From: an uncultured Flavobacteriaceae bacterium
GTDB lineage: Bacteria; Bacteroidota; Bacteroidia; Flavobacteriales; Flavobacteriaceae
NCBI GenBank assembly: GCA_947500525.1
Contig: CANMSH010000005.1
Span: 62,001-126,000, forward strand
DNA length: 64,000 nucleotides
Reading direction: 5' to 3'
Shown: piece after piece, positions 52,172 to 61,444 of the stretch
Position numbering within the stretch: the stretch's first letter is position 1
Layout: each line of letters starts with the position of its first letter
Program-made: the position numbers and the translations under genes
Notes under the pieces: model-generated
What the model saw: the letters and a program-made list of their open reading frames with translations, nothing else
Database searches by the model: none
Told to the model about the DNA's origin: nothing

Positions 52172-53581
52172 TTAAACCTTCACTTTTTTCCAATTACCTT
52201 TTCTAAACAAAATTATTCCAATAATGGCGATTAGAGCTTCAGCTAATACTATGGCCAAAAAAACACCTAGCGGTCCTATTTCAAAGGTAATGGCCAATAT
52301 GTAAGCAAAAGGTAGCTGAAACAACCAAAAACAAACAAAGTTGATATATGTTGGTGTTTTTGTATCTCCTGCTCCATTAAAAGATTGAATAACAACCATT
52401 CCGTAAGCATAAAAAACATATCCTGCTGCTATTACTTGTAAGCATAGAGCACCATACTCAACCACTTTAGTCTCAGGACTAAACCAAGATAATATTTCTT
52501 GTGCAAAGACAAGATATACGAGCGAGACGATTACCATAAAAATGGCATTGTATTTTCCTGTTATCCAAACAGATTTTTCAGCACGTTCGGGCTTCCCTGC
52601 TCCTAAATTTTGACCTACTAAAGTTGCCGCTGCGTTACTCATTCCCCAAGATGGCATAAACGTAAACATCATCACTCGAATGGCAATGGTATATCCGGCG
52701 AGTACCTCACTCCCAAATTCAGACATTATTCGCATTAAAAATACCCAACTCGATGTTCCTATTAAAAACTGTCCAATTCCGCCTAAAGAAACTTTAATCA
52801 GGTTAAACATTACAGAGGTGCGAATAACCATATCCTTTACCGCTATTTTGATTTTACCCCATCCATAAAATAAAATCATGAGTTGAAAAATTACAGCTGT
52901 ACCTCTTCCTATTGTAGTCGCAATTGCGGCACCTTCAACACCATAGGCCGGAATAGGTCCAAATCCGAAAATAAACATAGGATCTAAAATTATATTCAAT
53001 CCATTTGACAGAACTAGGGTCCACATCGCTATTGATGCATTTCCCGCTCCTCTAAAAATAGCATTGATAAGAAACAATAACATAATAGTCATATTACCGC
53101 CTAATAAAATTTGGGTATATCCATAACCTTCAGAAATTAGGTCAGGCGCTGCCCCCATAAGTCCTAATATTTCTTTTGGGTATAATATGCCTATCATACT
53201 CACTATAAGCGATACGGCAATTCCTAAGATTATCACCTGCACAGCTGCTTGATTTGCGCCGACGATATCTTTTTCGCCAACTCTACGGGCCACAATAGCT
53301 GTAGCTGCCATACTAAGGCCAATAGCTATGGCATAAACTAATGTAATTACTGATTCTGTAAGGCCAATTGTGGCCACCGCATTTACACTTACCTGAGATA
53401 CATAGATAATATCTACTAGCGCAAAAATAGATTCCATGAGCATTTCTAGAATCATAGGTACAGAGAGCATAAAAACAGCCTTGCGTATGCTGCCTGTTGT
53501 AAAGTCCTGTTCTTTACTGCTTAACGAAGCCTTAAAAGCCTTGAATAATTTATGTATTGAAAATGTATGTTTATCTGACAT
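52172..53581 (-). CDS. MATE-family multidrug/sodium antiporter
   Basis: A 469-residue inner-membrane protein with about twelve transmembrane helices in two matching halves. The first half opens SVPMILEMLMESIFALVDII, with a second-half counterpart VSLGGIGQFLIGTSSWVFLM, and AAATLVGQNLGAGKPERAEK is a strong MATE signature. The drug or ion specificity cannot be assigned. It is a single minus-strand gene; the 221-base gap to the following plus-strand hydrolase holds that gene's -7-like TACCTTTG at 53738-53745. Confidence 0.92.
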   Translation of the reverse strand: MSDKHTFSIHKLFKAFKASLSSKEQDFTTGSIRKAVFMLSVPMILEMLMESIFALVDIIYVSQVSVNAVATIGLTESVITLVYAIAIGLSMAATAIVARRVGEKDIVGANQAAVQVIILGIAVSLIVSMIGILYPKEILGLMGAAPDLISEGYGYTQILLGGNMTIMLLFLINAIFRGAGNASIAMWTLVLSNGLNIILDPMFIFGFGPIPAYGVEGAAIATTIGRGTAVIFQLMILFYGWGKIKIAVKDMVIRTSVMFNLIKVSLGGIGQFLIGTSSWVFLMRIMSEFGSEVLAGYTIAIRVMMFTFMPSWGMSNAAATLVGQNLGAGKPERAEKSVWITGKYNAIFMVIVSLVYLVFAQEILSWFSPETKVVEYGALCLQVIAAGYVFYAYGMVVIQSFNGAGDTKTPTYINFVCFWLFQLPFAYILAITFEIGPLGVFLAIVLAEALIAIIGIILFRKGNWKKVKV

Positions 53582-53802
53582 GATTGTTATGTATAAAATA
53601 GAAAATGGAAATAGCTAGCTATTTCTTTGAAAGGAAGACAGTTCTTAAACTGGCTTAAAACGTGAAGTCTTGCTTAAACAATCATAAGACCACAAAGATA
53701 TAAAAATAAATTTTAGAGGGAAATTCGAAAAAAATAATACCTTTGGTTTGTATTTACTTCCTTCCTATTCTTCTTCTTCAAGAATTATTAAACTAAAAAT
53801 TA

Positions 53803-54606
53803 ATGAAAAATATAATTGTGGGACTCATAACACTATATGCGTGTTACAGCTTTTCCCAAACCCAAAAAAAAGCAGAAAGAGTATTCGTAAATAACAAGAA
53901 TATCTATTACGAAGTTTATGGTAAGGGTACACCACTCGTTTTTTTACATGGCTATAGTTTATCATCACAATCATGGCGACCATATGTAAAAGATTTCGCT
54001 GAAAATTATGAAGTTTATCTGATTGACTTAACCGGCCATGGAAAATCTGACGCATTCACTGAAGATTTATCCATTACAAATGTGGCGAAAGATGTGTTTG
54101 CTTTACTAAAACATCTAGAATTAAAAAATATTCAAGCCATAGGTTTTAGCTTCGGAGGTGATGTACTCTATCAGTTAGCATTACAAAAACCAAGGCTTAT
54201 TACATCTATGATTACAATTGGAGCAGTAGGCACTTGGACCGTAGAAGATTTTCCTGAGTATCAAAAGGCATTCTCTTTTGAAAATCGAGCAAATTTTCCT
54301 TGGTTAGTTCATCATAAAAATGATGATCAAATAAAAGCAATCATGACACAATTTAAAAATTACAAGGTCAAAATTAGTACTGAAGAATTAAAAATTATAG
54401 CTCCAGAAGTACTCATTATGATTGGAGATGATGATGAAGGAATGGATTTTAATGAAATAGCACGAGTTAAAAAAAATCTGCCTAAATCTGATCTTTGGGT
54501 ATTACCAAATGTAGCACATGGAGCGCATGAAGGAAAAACCAAACACGAATTTGTCAAAAAAGCCAACACTTTTCTCAAAAAAGTAAAAATTAACAAGGCC
54601 AATTGA
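53803..54606 (+). CDS. Exported alpha/beta hydrolase
   Basis: A 267-residue hydrolase with a signal peptide (MKNIIVGLITLYACYSFSQ). LVFLHGYSLSSQSWRPYVKD is the oxyanion region, LIDLTGHGKSD the HG region, and IGFSFGGDVLYQLAL the nucleophile elbow with Ser. LMIGDDDEGMD and NVAHGAHEGK provide the acid and His. It is a periplasmic esterase or related enzyme with unknown substrate. The VOC gene follows after 55 bases. Confidence 0.88.
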   Translation: MKNIIVGLITLYACYSFSQTQKKAERVFVNNKNIYYEVYGKGTPLVFLHGYSLSSQSWRPYVKDFAENYEVYLIDLTGHGKSDAFTEDLSITNVAKDVFALLKHLELKNIQAIGFSFGGDVLYQLALQKPRLITSMITIGAVGTWTVEDFPEYQKAFSFENRANFPWLVHHKNDDQIKAIMTQFKNYKVKISTEELKIIAPEVLIMIGDDDEGMDFNEIARVKKNLPKSDLWVLPNVAHGAHEGKTKHEFVKKANTFLKKVKINKAN

Positions 54607-54661
54607 GGATTCAATCAAGAAAATAAACGAACTTAGTGACTAAATTTTAGTTACTTCAAAC

Positions 54662-55009
54662 ATGAGTTCTCCTAACAACCACATTGATTATATAGAGTTT
54701 AAAACGCATGACCTGGAAAAAACCAAGGCTTTTTATTCAAGTGCTTTTGGTTGGACCTTTACGGACTATGGCTCCGAATATATTGCTTTTTCGCATAGTG
54801 GTTTAGAAGGAGGTTTTGAAAAAACAGACGAGCCTATTGTGAATGGAGTTCTTGTGGTTTTATACCATACCAATTTAGAACAGTGTATTGAAACAATCAA
54901 AAAAGCGGGCGGCACAATTAGCGTACCCATATTTACTTTTCCAGGTGGTAAGCGTTTTCAATTTAAAGACCCTTCTGGCAACGAACTGGCAGTTTGGTTA
55001 GAAGATTAA
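54662..55009 (+). CDS. VOC-family (glyoxalase-like) protein
   Basis: A 115-residue single-domain glyoxalase fold: NHIDYIEFKTHDLEKTKAFY, then SAFGWTFTDYGSEYIAFSHS and the final block FPGGKRFQFKDPSGNELAVW. The family includes glyoxalases, dioxygenases and antibiotic-binding proteins; the function is unknown here. A 292-base region rich in inverted repeats follows before the haloperoxidase. Confidence 0.88.
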   Translation: MSSPNNHIDYIEFKTHDLEKTKAFYSSAFGWTFTDYGSEYIAFSHSGLEGGFEKTDEPIVNGVLVVLYHTNLEQCIETIKKAGGTISVPIFTFPGGKRFQFKDPSGNELAVWLED

Positions 55010-55301
55010 TCGTGTACAACCAATAGATTGCCCAAAGGCCATTCTATTCTTCAAAAATTTCAAAAAGACCTAGGAAAAACCCTTTGAAAATCAAGGGTAA
55101 AGCCCTATTAAATACAGGCAAATACCTCTTTCATAACTCATAGAAACGACAGAAATTTGTCGTCAGAAACTTACACGCCGCAACCATCTATCTGCTCTAA
55201 CAACCTTGTTTGAAGAAGCCCGTTTGTTAGTCAATTGATCGGTTTGATTATATAAACCGAAATCATATTAATGTAAATTTTCTTCACTAAAAAAAAGCAC
55301 T
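55010..55301 (+). promoter_or_regulatory. Hairpin-rich leader region before the haloperoxidase
   Basis: No ORF is supported in this gap. It contains three inverted repeats: ACCCTTTGA/TCAAGGGT with a one-base bulge at 55079-55098, ACGACA-N6-TGTCGT at 55146-55163, and TCGGTTT-N8-AAACCGA at 55239-55260. The last lies 42 bases before the ATG and may be an operator or RNA hairpin. The role is inference. Confidence 0.5.
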
Positions 55302-57236
55302 ATGAACAATTACAGAAAAAAAGAAGCGTTGCAAAAACGTAACGAAGCCAATTTGTTGGCTAATGAAAGACCCACAAAACGTCATAAAAGTAATGGCGAT
55401 GAACAAAAATTTAGAAATGTAGATGGTGACGGGAAACCTAACTATATGGTTAGTTTTACCAAAGGTTTACCTCATAACAAAATAACTGGTTTAATTAAAG
55501 ACCCTCAACATTTTCAGTATTTCGTTAGAGGAATTGATAGTGGAGACCCGAGAGACTTTCGCGACACACCGCTCGGTCCTGACGAACACTGCGGTCCTAC
55601 AAACCCCACGGCACCTAAAAGTTGGGAGTCACTTATTGCACAAAAAGGTAAATTAGATGCTGATCCCTCAGATCCAGATAATAAAGTTGGATTAAGAGCT
55701 TGGGAAAGTCAAAGTGCGGGCTTAATTTTTGAGTTAGAAGGACCTGATGCTCAAGCTGTATCGATGCCTCCTCACCCTATACTGGGGAGTGCAGAGTTAA
55801 CCGCTGAAATGGCCGAAGTATACGCGCAAGCATTGCTAAGAGATGTTCCGTTTAATGCCCTCAGTGCTGGTATTCTAGATCAACAATACCTAGAAGATAA
55901 GTGTCAGCCTATCCCCCAAAACGGTGTCGTTAATCAACCAATATTAGGGAAATTAAAAGCGAAAAAAAATGATGTTAAAGAGTATCTAAAAATTACAGAA
56001 ACATTAAAGGATCTAGATTGGTTCTCATCAAAAGATTTAAAATTAACACCACAAGAAGAAATTAGAAGATGTAATAGGCAATGCCCTACTCCATCAAATG
56101 CATTTCGAGGCATTACCAAAGGTGATGATATAGGTCCTTATATATCACAGTTTCTTTTAATTGGTAATGCTGGAATTGGTAATGAGCAAAGAACGAGTGA
56201 CGATGGGCAAATTTCTTTCGGAGCTATTTCTATCGATCAAAAAGTGCGTATCGCCAAGGAAAGAAACTATATGACGAAATGGGAAGAATGGTTAGACGTT
56301 CAAAATGGAGCAAAGGTATCCAATTTAGAAAGTTATACGGAAGCACCGGCAGATTTGAGACGCTTTATTTATACACCGAGAGATTTGGCTACCTATGTGC
56401 ATTATGACGCCTTGTATGAAGCCTATTTAAATGCTTGCCTTATACTACTGGGCAATGGTGTTGGTTTTGATCCTGGCATTCCGTTTCAAGAAGACGATAA
56501 ACGAGACCATCAACAAGGTTTTGCACATTTTGGCGGGCCTCATATTTTAACACTTGTAACCGAAGTTGCTACTCGCGCGTTAAAAGCAGTTCGCTTTCAA
56601 AAGTATAATGTACATCGAAGATGTAGACCCGAAGTATTGGCAGCAAGGATTACCAAGGTAGACGAATTAAAAAACAATGCTAACGAACTCGTACAAATGA
56701 CAAACGATATTGGTACGGGGACAGGTTCTCTATTAGATTTAATTGACAAGGCAAACGGAGACTTATTTGAAGCAATTCCAGGAACTGCCGATAAAAATTA
56801 CCTGTTACCAATGGCCTTCACAGAAGGATCACCGATGCATCCAGCCTACGGTGCCGGTCATGCAACGGTAGCTGGGGCTTGCGTAACGGTGTTAAAGGCA
56901 TTCTTTGATTGCAACAGCTTATTTAAACCTAATGGCACTGACGCCAATCAAGCATATGTTTCTGTTAATAATGGCAAAAAATTAGAACTTGTTCCTGTTT
57001 TAGATCAACTCGGAAACAATATTGATTTAACTGTTGAAGGAGAATTGAACAAGTTGGCTTCTAACATTTCTATTGGAAGAAACTGGGCTGGAGTGCATTA
57101 TTTTACCGATTATTATGAGTCGATATTAATGGGGGAACAAATAGCAATTGGTATTTTAGAAGAACAAAAATTAATGTTTAAAGATAATTTTTCGATGACA
57201 ATTCCATTGTTTGGAGGAGAAACGATACGAATCTAA
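55302..57236 (+). CDS. Vanadium-dependent haloperoxidase (bromoperoxidase-type)
   Basis: A 644-residue enzyme with no signal peptide. The vanadate and catalytic residues align in spacing with algal bromoperoxidase: K434-x7-R442 (in KYNVHRRCRP), H513, the A518-G519-H520 triad position (HPAYGAGHATV), and R593-x5-H599 (RNWAGVHYFTDYYE). The usual PSGH Ser is Ala518. In the family these residues bind vanadate and oxidise halide with hydrogen peroxide. It may produce halogenated metabolites or remove peroxide. It is preceded by a 292-base region with inverted repeats. Substrate halide cannot be assigned. Confidence 0.88.
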   Translation: MNNYRKKEALQKRNEANLLANERPTKRHKSNGDEQKFRNVDGDGKPNYMVSFTKGLPHNKITGLIKDPQHFQYFVRGIDSGDPRDFRDTPLGPDEHCGPTNPTAPKSWESLIAQKGKLDADPSDPDNKVGLRAWESQSAGLIFELEGPDAQAVSMPPHPILGSAELTAEMAEVYAQALLRDVPFNALSAGILDQQYLEDKCQPIPQNGVVNQPILGKLKAKKNDVKEYLKITETLKDLDWFSSKDLKLTPQEEIRRCNRQCPTPSNAFRGITKGDDIGPYISQFLLIGNAGIGNEQRTSDDGQISFGAISIDQKVRIAKERNYMTKWEEWLDVQNGAKVSNLESYTEAPADLRRFIYTPRDLATYVHYDALYEAYLNACLILLGNGVGFDPGIPFQEDDKRDHQQGFAHFGGPHILTLVTEVATRALKAVRFQKYNVHRRCRPEVLAARITKVDELKNNANELVQMTNDIGTGTGSLLDLIDKANGDLFEAIPGTADKNYLLPMAFTEGSPMHPAYGAGHATVAGACVTVLKAFFDCNSLFKPNGTDANQAYVSVNNGKKLELVPVLDQLGNNIDLTVEGELNKLASNISIGRNWAGVHYFTDYYESILMGEQIAIGILEEQKLMFKDNFSMTIPLFGGETIRI

Positions 57237-57256
57237 ATATATGTATCATCATTTAT

Positions 57257-57298
57257 AAAAACGGAAACCGAATTAAAGAATCGTTTTCCGTTTTTTTT
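57257..57298 (+). terminator. Terminator of the haloperoxidase gene
   Basis: AAAACGGAAA-x-CG stem with its complement CG-TTTTCCGTTTT (one mismatch) and a T8 tract. Confidence 0.85.
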
Positions 57299-57307
57299 GC
57301 TTATAAA

Positions 57308-57339
57308 TTTGTGTAACCGAATGATTACGTATATATTTG
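57308..57339 (+). promoter_or_regulatory. Promoter of the arsR-SRPBCC operon
   Basis: TTTG at 57308-57311, a 20-base spacer and TATATTTG at 57332-57339. This is a full Bacteroidota match. Confidence 0.7.
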
Positions 57340-57354
57340 TAACCAATCAGTTAC
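57313..57354. promoter_or_regulatory. Tandem ArsR-type operator half-sites
   Basis: GTAAC-N6-ATTAC at 57313-57328 (between -33 and -7) and GTAAC-N6-GTTAC at 57339-57354 (over the start). The two copies start 26 bases apart, fitting two ArsR dimers that block the promoter. Autoregulation is inference. Confidence 0.55.
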
Positions 57355-57361
57355 ATAAATT

Positions 57362-57700
57362 ATGCGAAGAGATGTTTTTCAAGCCATTGCAGATCCAATC
57401 AGAAGAGATATATTATCACTCTTAGCGGATACACCACTTACGGTGAATAATGTTGCAGAAAAATTTGATGTTAGTCGTCCTGCTGTATCTAAACATTTAA
57501 AAATCTTGCAAGAATGTGATCTTATCACAGTAGAACGAAATGGCAGAGCACGCATGTGCATGATCAAACCCCAAAATTTAATGCCTGCTTTCATGTGGAT
57601 AGAACAGTATAAAAAATTATGGGAAAATCGCTTAGACGAATTTGGTGACTACTTACATGAATTACAAACAAAAACGACATCGAATGAACCCAAAAAATGA
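57362..57700 (+). CDS. ArsR-family transcriptional regulator
   Basis: A 112-residue winged-helix repressor of the SmtB/ArsR fold: IADPIRRDILSLLADTPLTV, then EKFDVSRPAVSKHLKILQEC (recognition helix), LITVERNGRARMCMI wing. There are no ArsR-type metal-binding Cys pairs, so it is probably of the SRPBCC-partner type that does not sense arsenic. The next gene overlaps it by 17 bases and encodes its usual partner. Two operator-like sites precede the gene. Confidence 0.92.
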   Translation: MRRDVFQAIADPIRRDILSLLADTPLTVNNVAEKFDVSRPAVSKHLKILQECDLITVERNGRARMCMIKPQNLMPAFMWIEQYKKLWENRLDEFGDYLHELQTKTTSNEPKK

Positions 57701-58136
57701 AGCAAACAGAACAGTTACAATTGAAAGAATCTATGACGCTCCCCTTGCGTTAGTGTGGGAAGCTTGGACCAACCCTGAGCATATAGCCCGTTGGTGGGCT
57801 CCGAAAGGTATGAACACAAGAGTTATTGCCCATGACTTTGTAAAAGGTGGGCAATGGAAATATGCCATGACCATGCCTGACGGAAATGAATTTATTTCAG
57901 AGGGTACCTATAAAGAGATTCTACCTATGACAAAGATTGTAACATTGGCAGATTTTAAGCCTATGACCGAAGGTGTAGAATTACACATTTTACTCGAAGC
58001 TCAAGAAGACAAGACTAAATTCACTTTCAAAGTTATTCACCCAACTGAAGCCTATAAAATACTACAAGAAAAAATGGGAATTTACAACGGTTGGGGTTCT
58101 ACTTTTGACAGACTAGAAACCTTTCTCGCAAGTTAA
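57684..58136 (+). CDS. SRPBCC (AHSA1-like) protein
   Basis: A 150-residue SRPBCC/START-fold protein: TIERIYDAPLALVWEAWTNP and ARWWAPKGMNTRVIAHDFVK form the conserved AHSA1/CalC-like opening. ATG 57684 is chosen because the product then starts at MNPKNEANRT as in the family, although the frame extends upstream inside arsR. It is co-transcribed with arsR, an arrangement seen widely. It probably binds a small hydrophobic ligand. Confidence 0.9.
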   Translation: MNPKNEANRTVTIERIYDAPLALVWEAWTNPEHIARWWAPKGMNTRVIAHDFVKGGQWKYAMTMPDGNEFISEGTYKEILPMTKIVTLADFKPMTEGVELHILLEAQEDKTKFTFKVIHPTEAYKILQEKMGIYNGWGSTFDRLETFLAS

Positions 58137-58147
58137 ACTTACATAAC

Positions 58148-58172
58148 ACTGGTCGTTTGCTAGCGACCAATG
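58148..58172. terminator. Hairpin between convergent genes
   Basis: TGGTCG and CGACCA arms around an 8-base loop between the SRPBCC gene and the ResB-CcsA gene. The T-tract is weak, so the terminator call is moderate. Confidence 0.5.
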
Positions 58173-58173
58173 T

Positions 58174-61100
58174 TTACTTTTTGTAATACTTCTTATTCTT
58201 AATGAATGCCAATATAGAGAGTACAATTCCAACGCCTAACCAGTTCCATATTTGATATGGTATTGGTGCCGATTCACCAGCAGCGTACGAATGCAGACCT
58301 GAAAGTAAATGGTTTACTCCTAGATATCCCATCAAAATTCCTGCAAAAGCGAAATACGCAAGAACGTTAAACGTTAATTTTCCGCGTAAGCCTGGAATCA
58401 AACGGGTATGTAAAATAAAAGCATACAAAATAATATTAATAAGTGCCCACGTTTCTTTAGGATCCCATCCCCAATAGCGTCCCCAACTCTCATTAGCCCA
58501 CATAGCACCTAAAAAATTACCAATGGTAAGCATTACAAGCCCTACAGTCATAGACATCTCACTAATAATGGTAATTTCTTTAATGTGTAAATCAATTTTC
58601 TTCTTGTTCTTAGAATTTGTCAGAACAAAAAGTATAAGCGCTATCAAACCAAGAATCATACTGAGAGTTAAAGGGCCATAACTTGCCACAATAATAGATA
58701 CGTGTATCATCACCCAATATGAATCGAGTACCGGTACTAAATTAGCAATTGATGGATCCATCCAATTCATATGAGCCCACATCAAAATCATAGATACTAC
58801 AAATGATGAAGCCGCAATAGTTAAACTAGATTTTCTTCCAAAGGCCAATCCAAAGAACATCGTCGCCCAAGCTACATAAATCATTGATTCATAGCCGTTA
58901 CTCCAAGGAACATGACCAGAAATATACCAGCGAATTCCTAGTCCTATTGTATGATAAATAAATAATAAAAAGATGATAAATCCACTTATTTTGATGAGTT
59001 TATTTACCAACTGCGAAGTATTAAATATCTGCACTACAACTAAGATGAGCAAGATCAAACTCGCCAACATATAGTACATAAAAAGGCTCTTAAAAATATC
59101 GTATTTGTTATAAAATATTTCAAGCTCAACCTTACGTTTTGTTGGTAATACCTCACTTCCGTACCTCTCCTGAAACTTATGTATACCTTCTAATAATTGG
59201 TTCGACTGAGTATAATCACCAGTTTTGACTGCTTCTCCTAAAGTTTGAGTATAATACGGAATTACGTTACGTACAAAGGAAGAATCTGCTTTGTTAAAGC
59301 CAGCAGTTTGCAACTCCGCTCGAGACACCCATTTATTATTTTCGTCTCCATTTATGGGGAAAAATCTAAAAATATCACCTGAAATTCCACTGTATAATAA
59401 ACTAACGCGATTTGAAATATTGACTATACTTTCTTCAAATTTGGTTTTGATCACTTTTTTAGACGCTTTTTCTACTTCTTCTCCTAGTTTATATTCTCCT
59501 TTCTCATTAAAAAAATCAGCTAAACTGGCATATTTTTGTTCTTTCGGAATACCTATCAATTCTCTTACTTTGGTATTGGCACTTTTCATGTAAATAAATG
59601 GAACCGAAAACCAAATTCTCGGATTGGTAACAATAGAAACTGCCACTTGATTAGCATCCAAATCTTTATAAGTGTCTTTTTTACTTACTTTTCGAAGTAA
59701 CTCTGAGGCAAAAGTATGCACAGGCTTCATACGCCCGCCTTCATCTTGAATTACTAACTGGCTAAAACGTTCGGCATGTTCTGCAGAAACTTTAGTGGCA
59801 TTTAAAATAGAATCAACTTTTTGATAACTCAGGTGAGGATCTTGCGAAAAAGCAGCCGTACTTAAAAGTAAAACGATTAATGTTAATGCTTCCTTTTTCT
59901 TCTTAATTTTCTCTAGCATTTTACCTAAATCTGCGAATCGTGTTCCTTTTAAAAATAGTACAAATGTCATAGCAAAAAACAATAACACATATCCGAAATA
60001 AGTGACTGTGGTTCCTAGTACGTCATAATTAACCGAAAGTTGTGTTTCTTCTACTTCCCCAGATAAATCGTAACTCGCTTGAAAGAATCTATATCCTTTA
60101 TGATCTAATATGTTATTCATGAAAATGCGAAAATCAAAAGAATCATCGGTATCAATAACAGTCACCTCACTAGCAAATGATTTTGGTTGATTAGAACCTG
60201 GATAACGTTCTAACTGAAAGTCTCGCAGCTTTAGTGAGAAAGGTAGTTCTAGTTGTTTGGATCCGTAGCTCAACCTAAAGTTTAAGCCATCCATAGAAAA
60301 CGTCTTTGGGGGGTTAATTACGTAGCGTGTACCTAACAAGGCTATTTTTTTACTTTCGTTTTCTGTTGTCACTTCTACTTCGATGATGTCTTCTGGATGT
60401 TCTTCTTTATCTCCAGACGTCATTACTAATTGTCCTTTGGTTGCAGGCTTAGGAACAACAAACTGCATGTCATGCATTGTGTACAATGATCGTAGATTAA
60501 AGGGTTGCAAAGAATCTTTTTTTACCCTTCCTGTATCTTGTGTAGCCATCACCATGAAATCGGCATCTAATGGCATTTTTATAAATAGTTGATCATTCTG
60601 TGTTAAGAAGTTAATCGCTCCTGGAGTGTCATTATCAAAACTAACAAGTTGATTGTGAATATTCTCTATTTCACCTTTTTTTATATAATGATCATGTCGA
60701 GATCCTCCTCCAGATTCTACAAAATGTAAATACTCAGTACCGTTCTCATCTTCTTGAAACTCTTCATAAGCATTGGGTATATAGCTTGAGTAATTAATTG
60801 AAACAGGTTTTCCTCTAAAGTCTGTTTCAATTGAAAAATCATTACCTCCGCGAAGTAGATTAAAAAATTGTGCGGCATATGCCGTAAAACCACCTTTATC
60901 AGTTACTTCAGGAGCAAACAAATACTTCCTTTCTAATATTTTTTGATCTTTATCATCATCAATTGTAATGTTTACATAGGCCGTTTCAGAAAGCATTAAA
61001 TTAGATACTTGGCCTTCTTCTATAGGCATATAACCTTCATAACTTATATACCGCGTAATTCCGGCGCCTAGAAGTATAAAAATAAACGCTAAATGAAATA

Positions 61101-61338
61101 TAAGAACCGATAACTTTTCTTTTCTGAATAAGCGATATCGAAAAATATTACCGACAAAATTGACAATAAAAACAATGTGTAGTACTTCAAACCACCAGGC
61201 ATTATATACCAGCGCTTTTGAAGCTTGCGTACCATAATCATTCTCAATAAATGTAGCAATTCCCATAGCGGCAGCATAGACAATAAAAAGAACACCTGTA
61301 AGTCGTGTAGAAAAGAGAAAATTAGCTAGTTTTTTCAT
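58174..61338 (-). CDS. Fused ResB-CcsA cytochrome c biogenesis protein
   Basis: A 1054-residue System II cytochrome c synthase. The N-terminal ResB part has transmembrane helices (VLFIVYAAAMGIATFIENDY, LIFHLAFIFILLGAGITRYI) and a large periplasmic region. The C-terminal CcsA part carries the haem-handling WWD segment GRYWGWDPKETWALIN and conserved His residues (for example in HVPWSNGYES and HTRL). A hydrophobic stretch ending AAFSQDPHLSYQ separates the two. Both haem transport and ligation are in one polypeptide, typical of Bacteroidota. It delivers haem to apocytochromes such as the SorB-like one in this window. Confidence 0.93.
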   Translation of the reverse strand: MKKLANFLFSTRLTGVLFIVYAAAMGIATFIENDYGTQASKALVYNAWWFEVLHIVFIVNFVGNIFRYRLFRKEKLSVLIFHLAFIFILLGAGITRYISYEGYMPIEEGQVSNLMLSETAYVNITIDDDKDQKILERKYLFAPEVTDKGGFTAYAAQFFNLLRGGNDFSIETDFRGKPVSINYSSYIPNAYEEFQEDENGTEYLHFVESGGGSRHDHYIKKGEIENIHNQLVSFDNDTPGAINFLTQNDQLFIKMPLDADFMVMATQDTGRVKKDSLQPFNLRSLYTMHDMQFVVPKPATKGQLVMTSGDKEEHPEDIIEVEVTTENESKKIALLGTRYVINPPKTFSMDGLNFRLSYGSKQLELPFSLKLRDFQLERYPGSNQPKSFASEVTVIDTDDSFDFRIFMNNILDHKGYRFFQASYDLSGEVEETQLSVNYDVLGTTVTYFGYVLLFFAMTFVLFLKGTRFADLGKMLEKIKKKKEALTLIVLLLSTAAFSQDPHLSYQKVDSILNATKVSAEHAERFSQLVIQDEGGRMKPVHTFASELLRKVSKKDTYKDLDANQVAVSIVTNPRIWFSVPFIYMKSANTKVRELIGIPKEQKYASLADFFNEKGEYKLGEEVEKASKKVIKTKFEESIVNISNRVSLLYSGISGDIFRFFPINGDENNKWVSRAELQTAGFNKADSSFVRNVIPYYTQTLGEAVKTGDYTQSNQLLEGIHKFQERYGSEVLPTKRKVELEIFYNKYDIFKSLFMYYMLASLILLILVVVQIFNTSQLVNKLIKISGFIIFLLFIYHTIGLGIRWYISGHVPWSNGYESMIYVAWATMFFGLAFGRKSSLTIAASSFVVSMILMWAHMNWMDPSIANLVPVLDSYWVMIHVSIIVASYGPLTLSMILGLIALILFVLTNSKNKKKIDLHIKEITIISEMSMTVGLVMLTIGNFLGAMWANESWGRYWGWDPKETWALINIILYAFILHTRLIPGLRGKLTFNVLAYFAFAGILMGYLGVNHLLSGLHSYAAGESAPIPYQIWNWLGVGIVLSILAFIKNKKYYKK

Positions 61339-61444
61339 CTAAAAATTAAAAAGAAATTTGACTTCGCAAAGGTACTCAAAAAAAGCACTTTACACTTCGA
61401 ATTTCAAGTTTTTTAATCACTAAAAATTGATGTAACTTCGCTTT

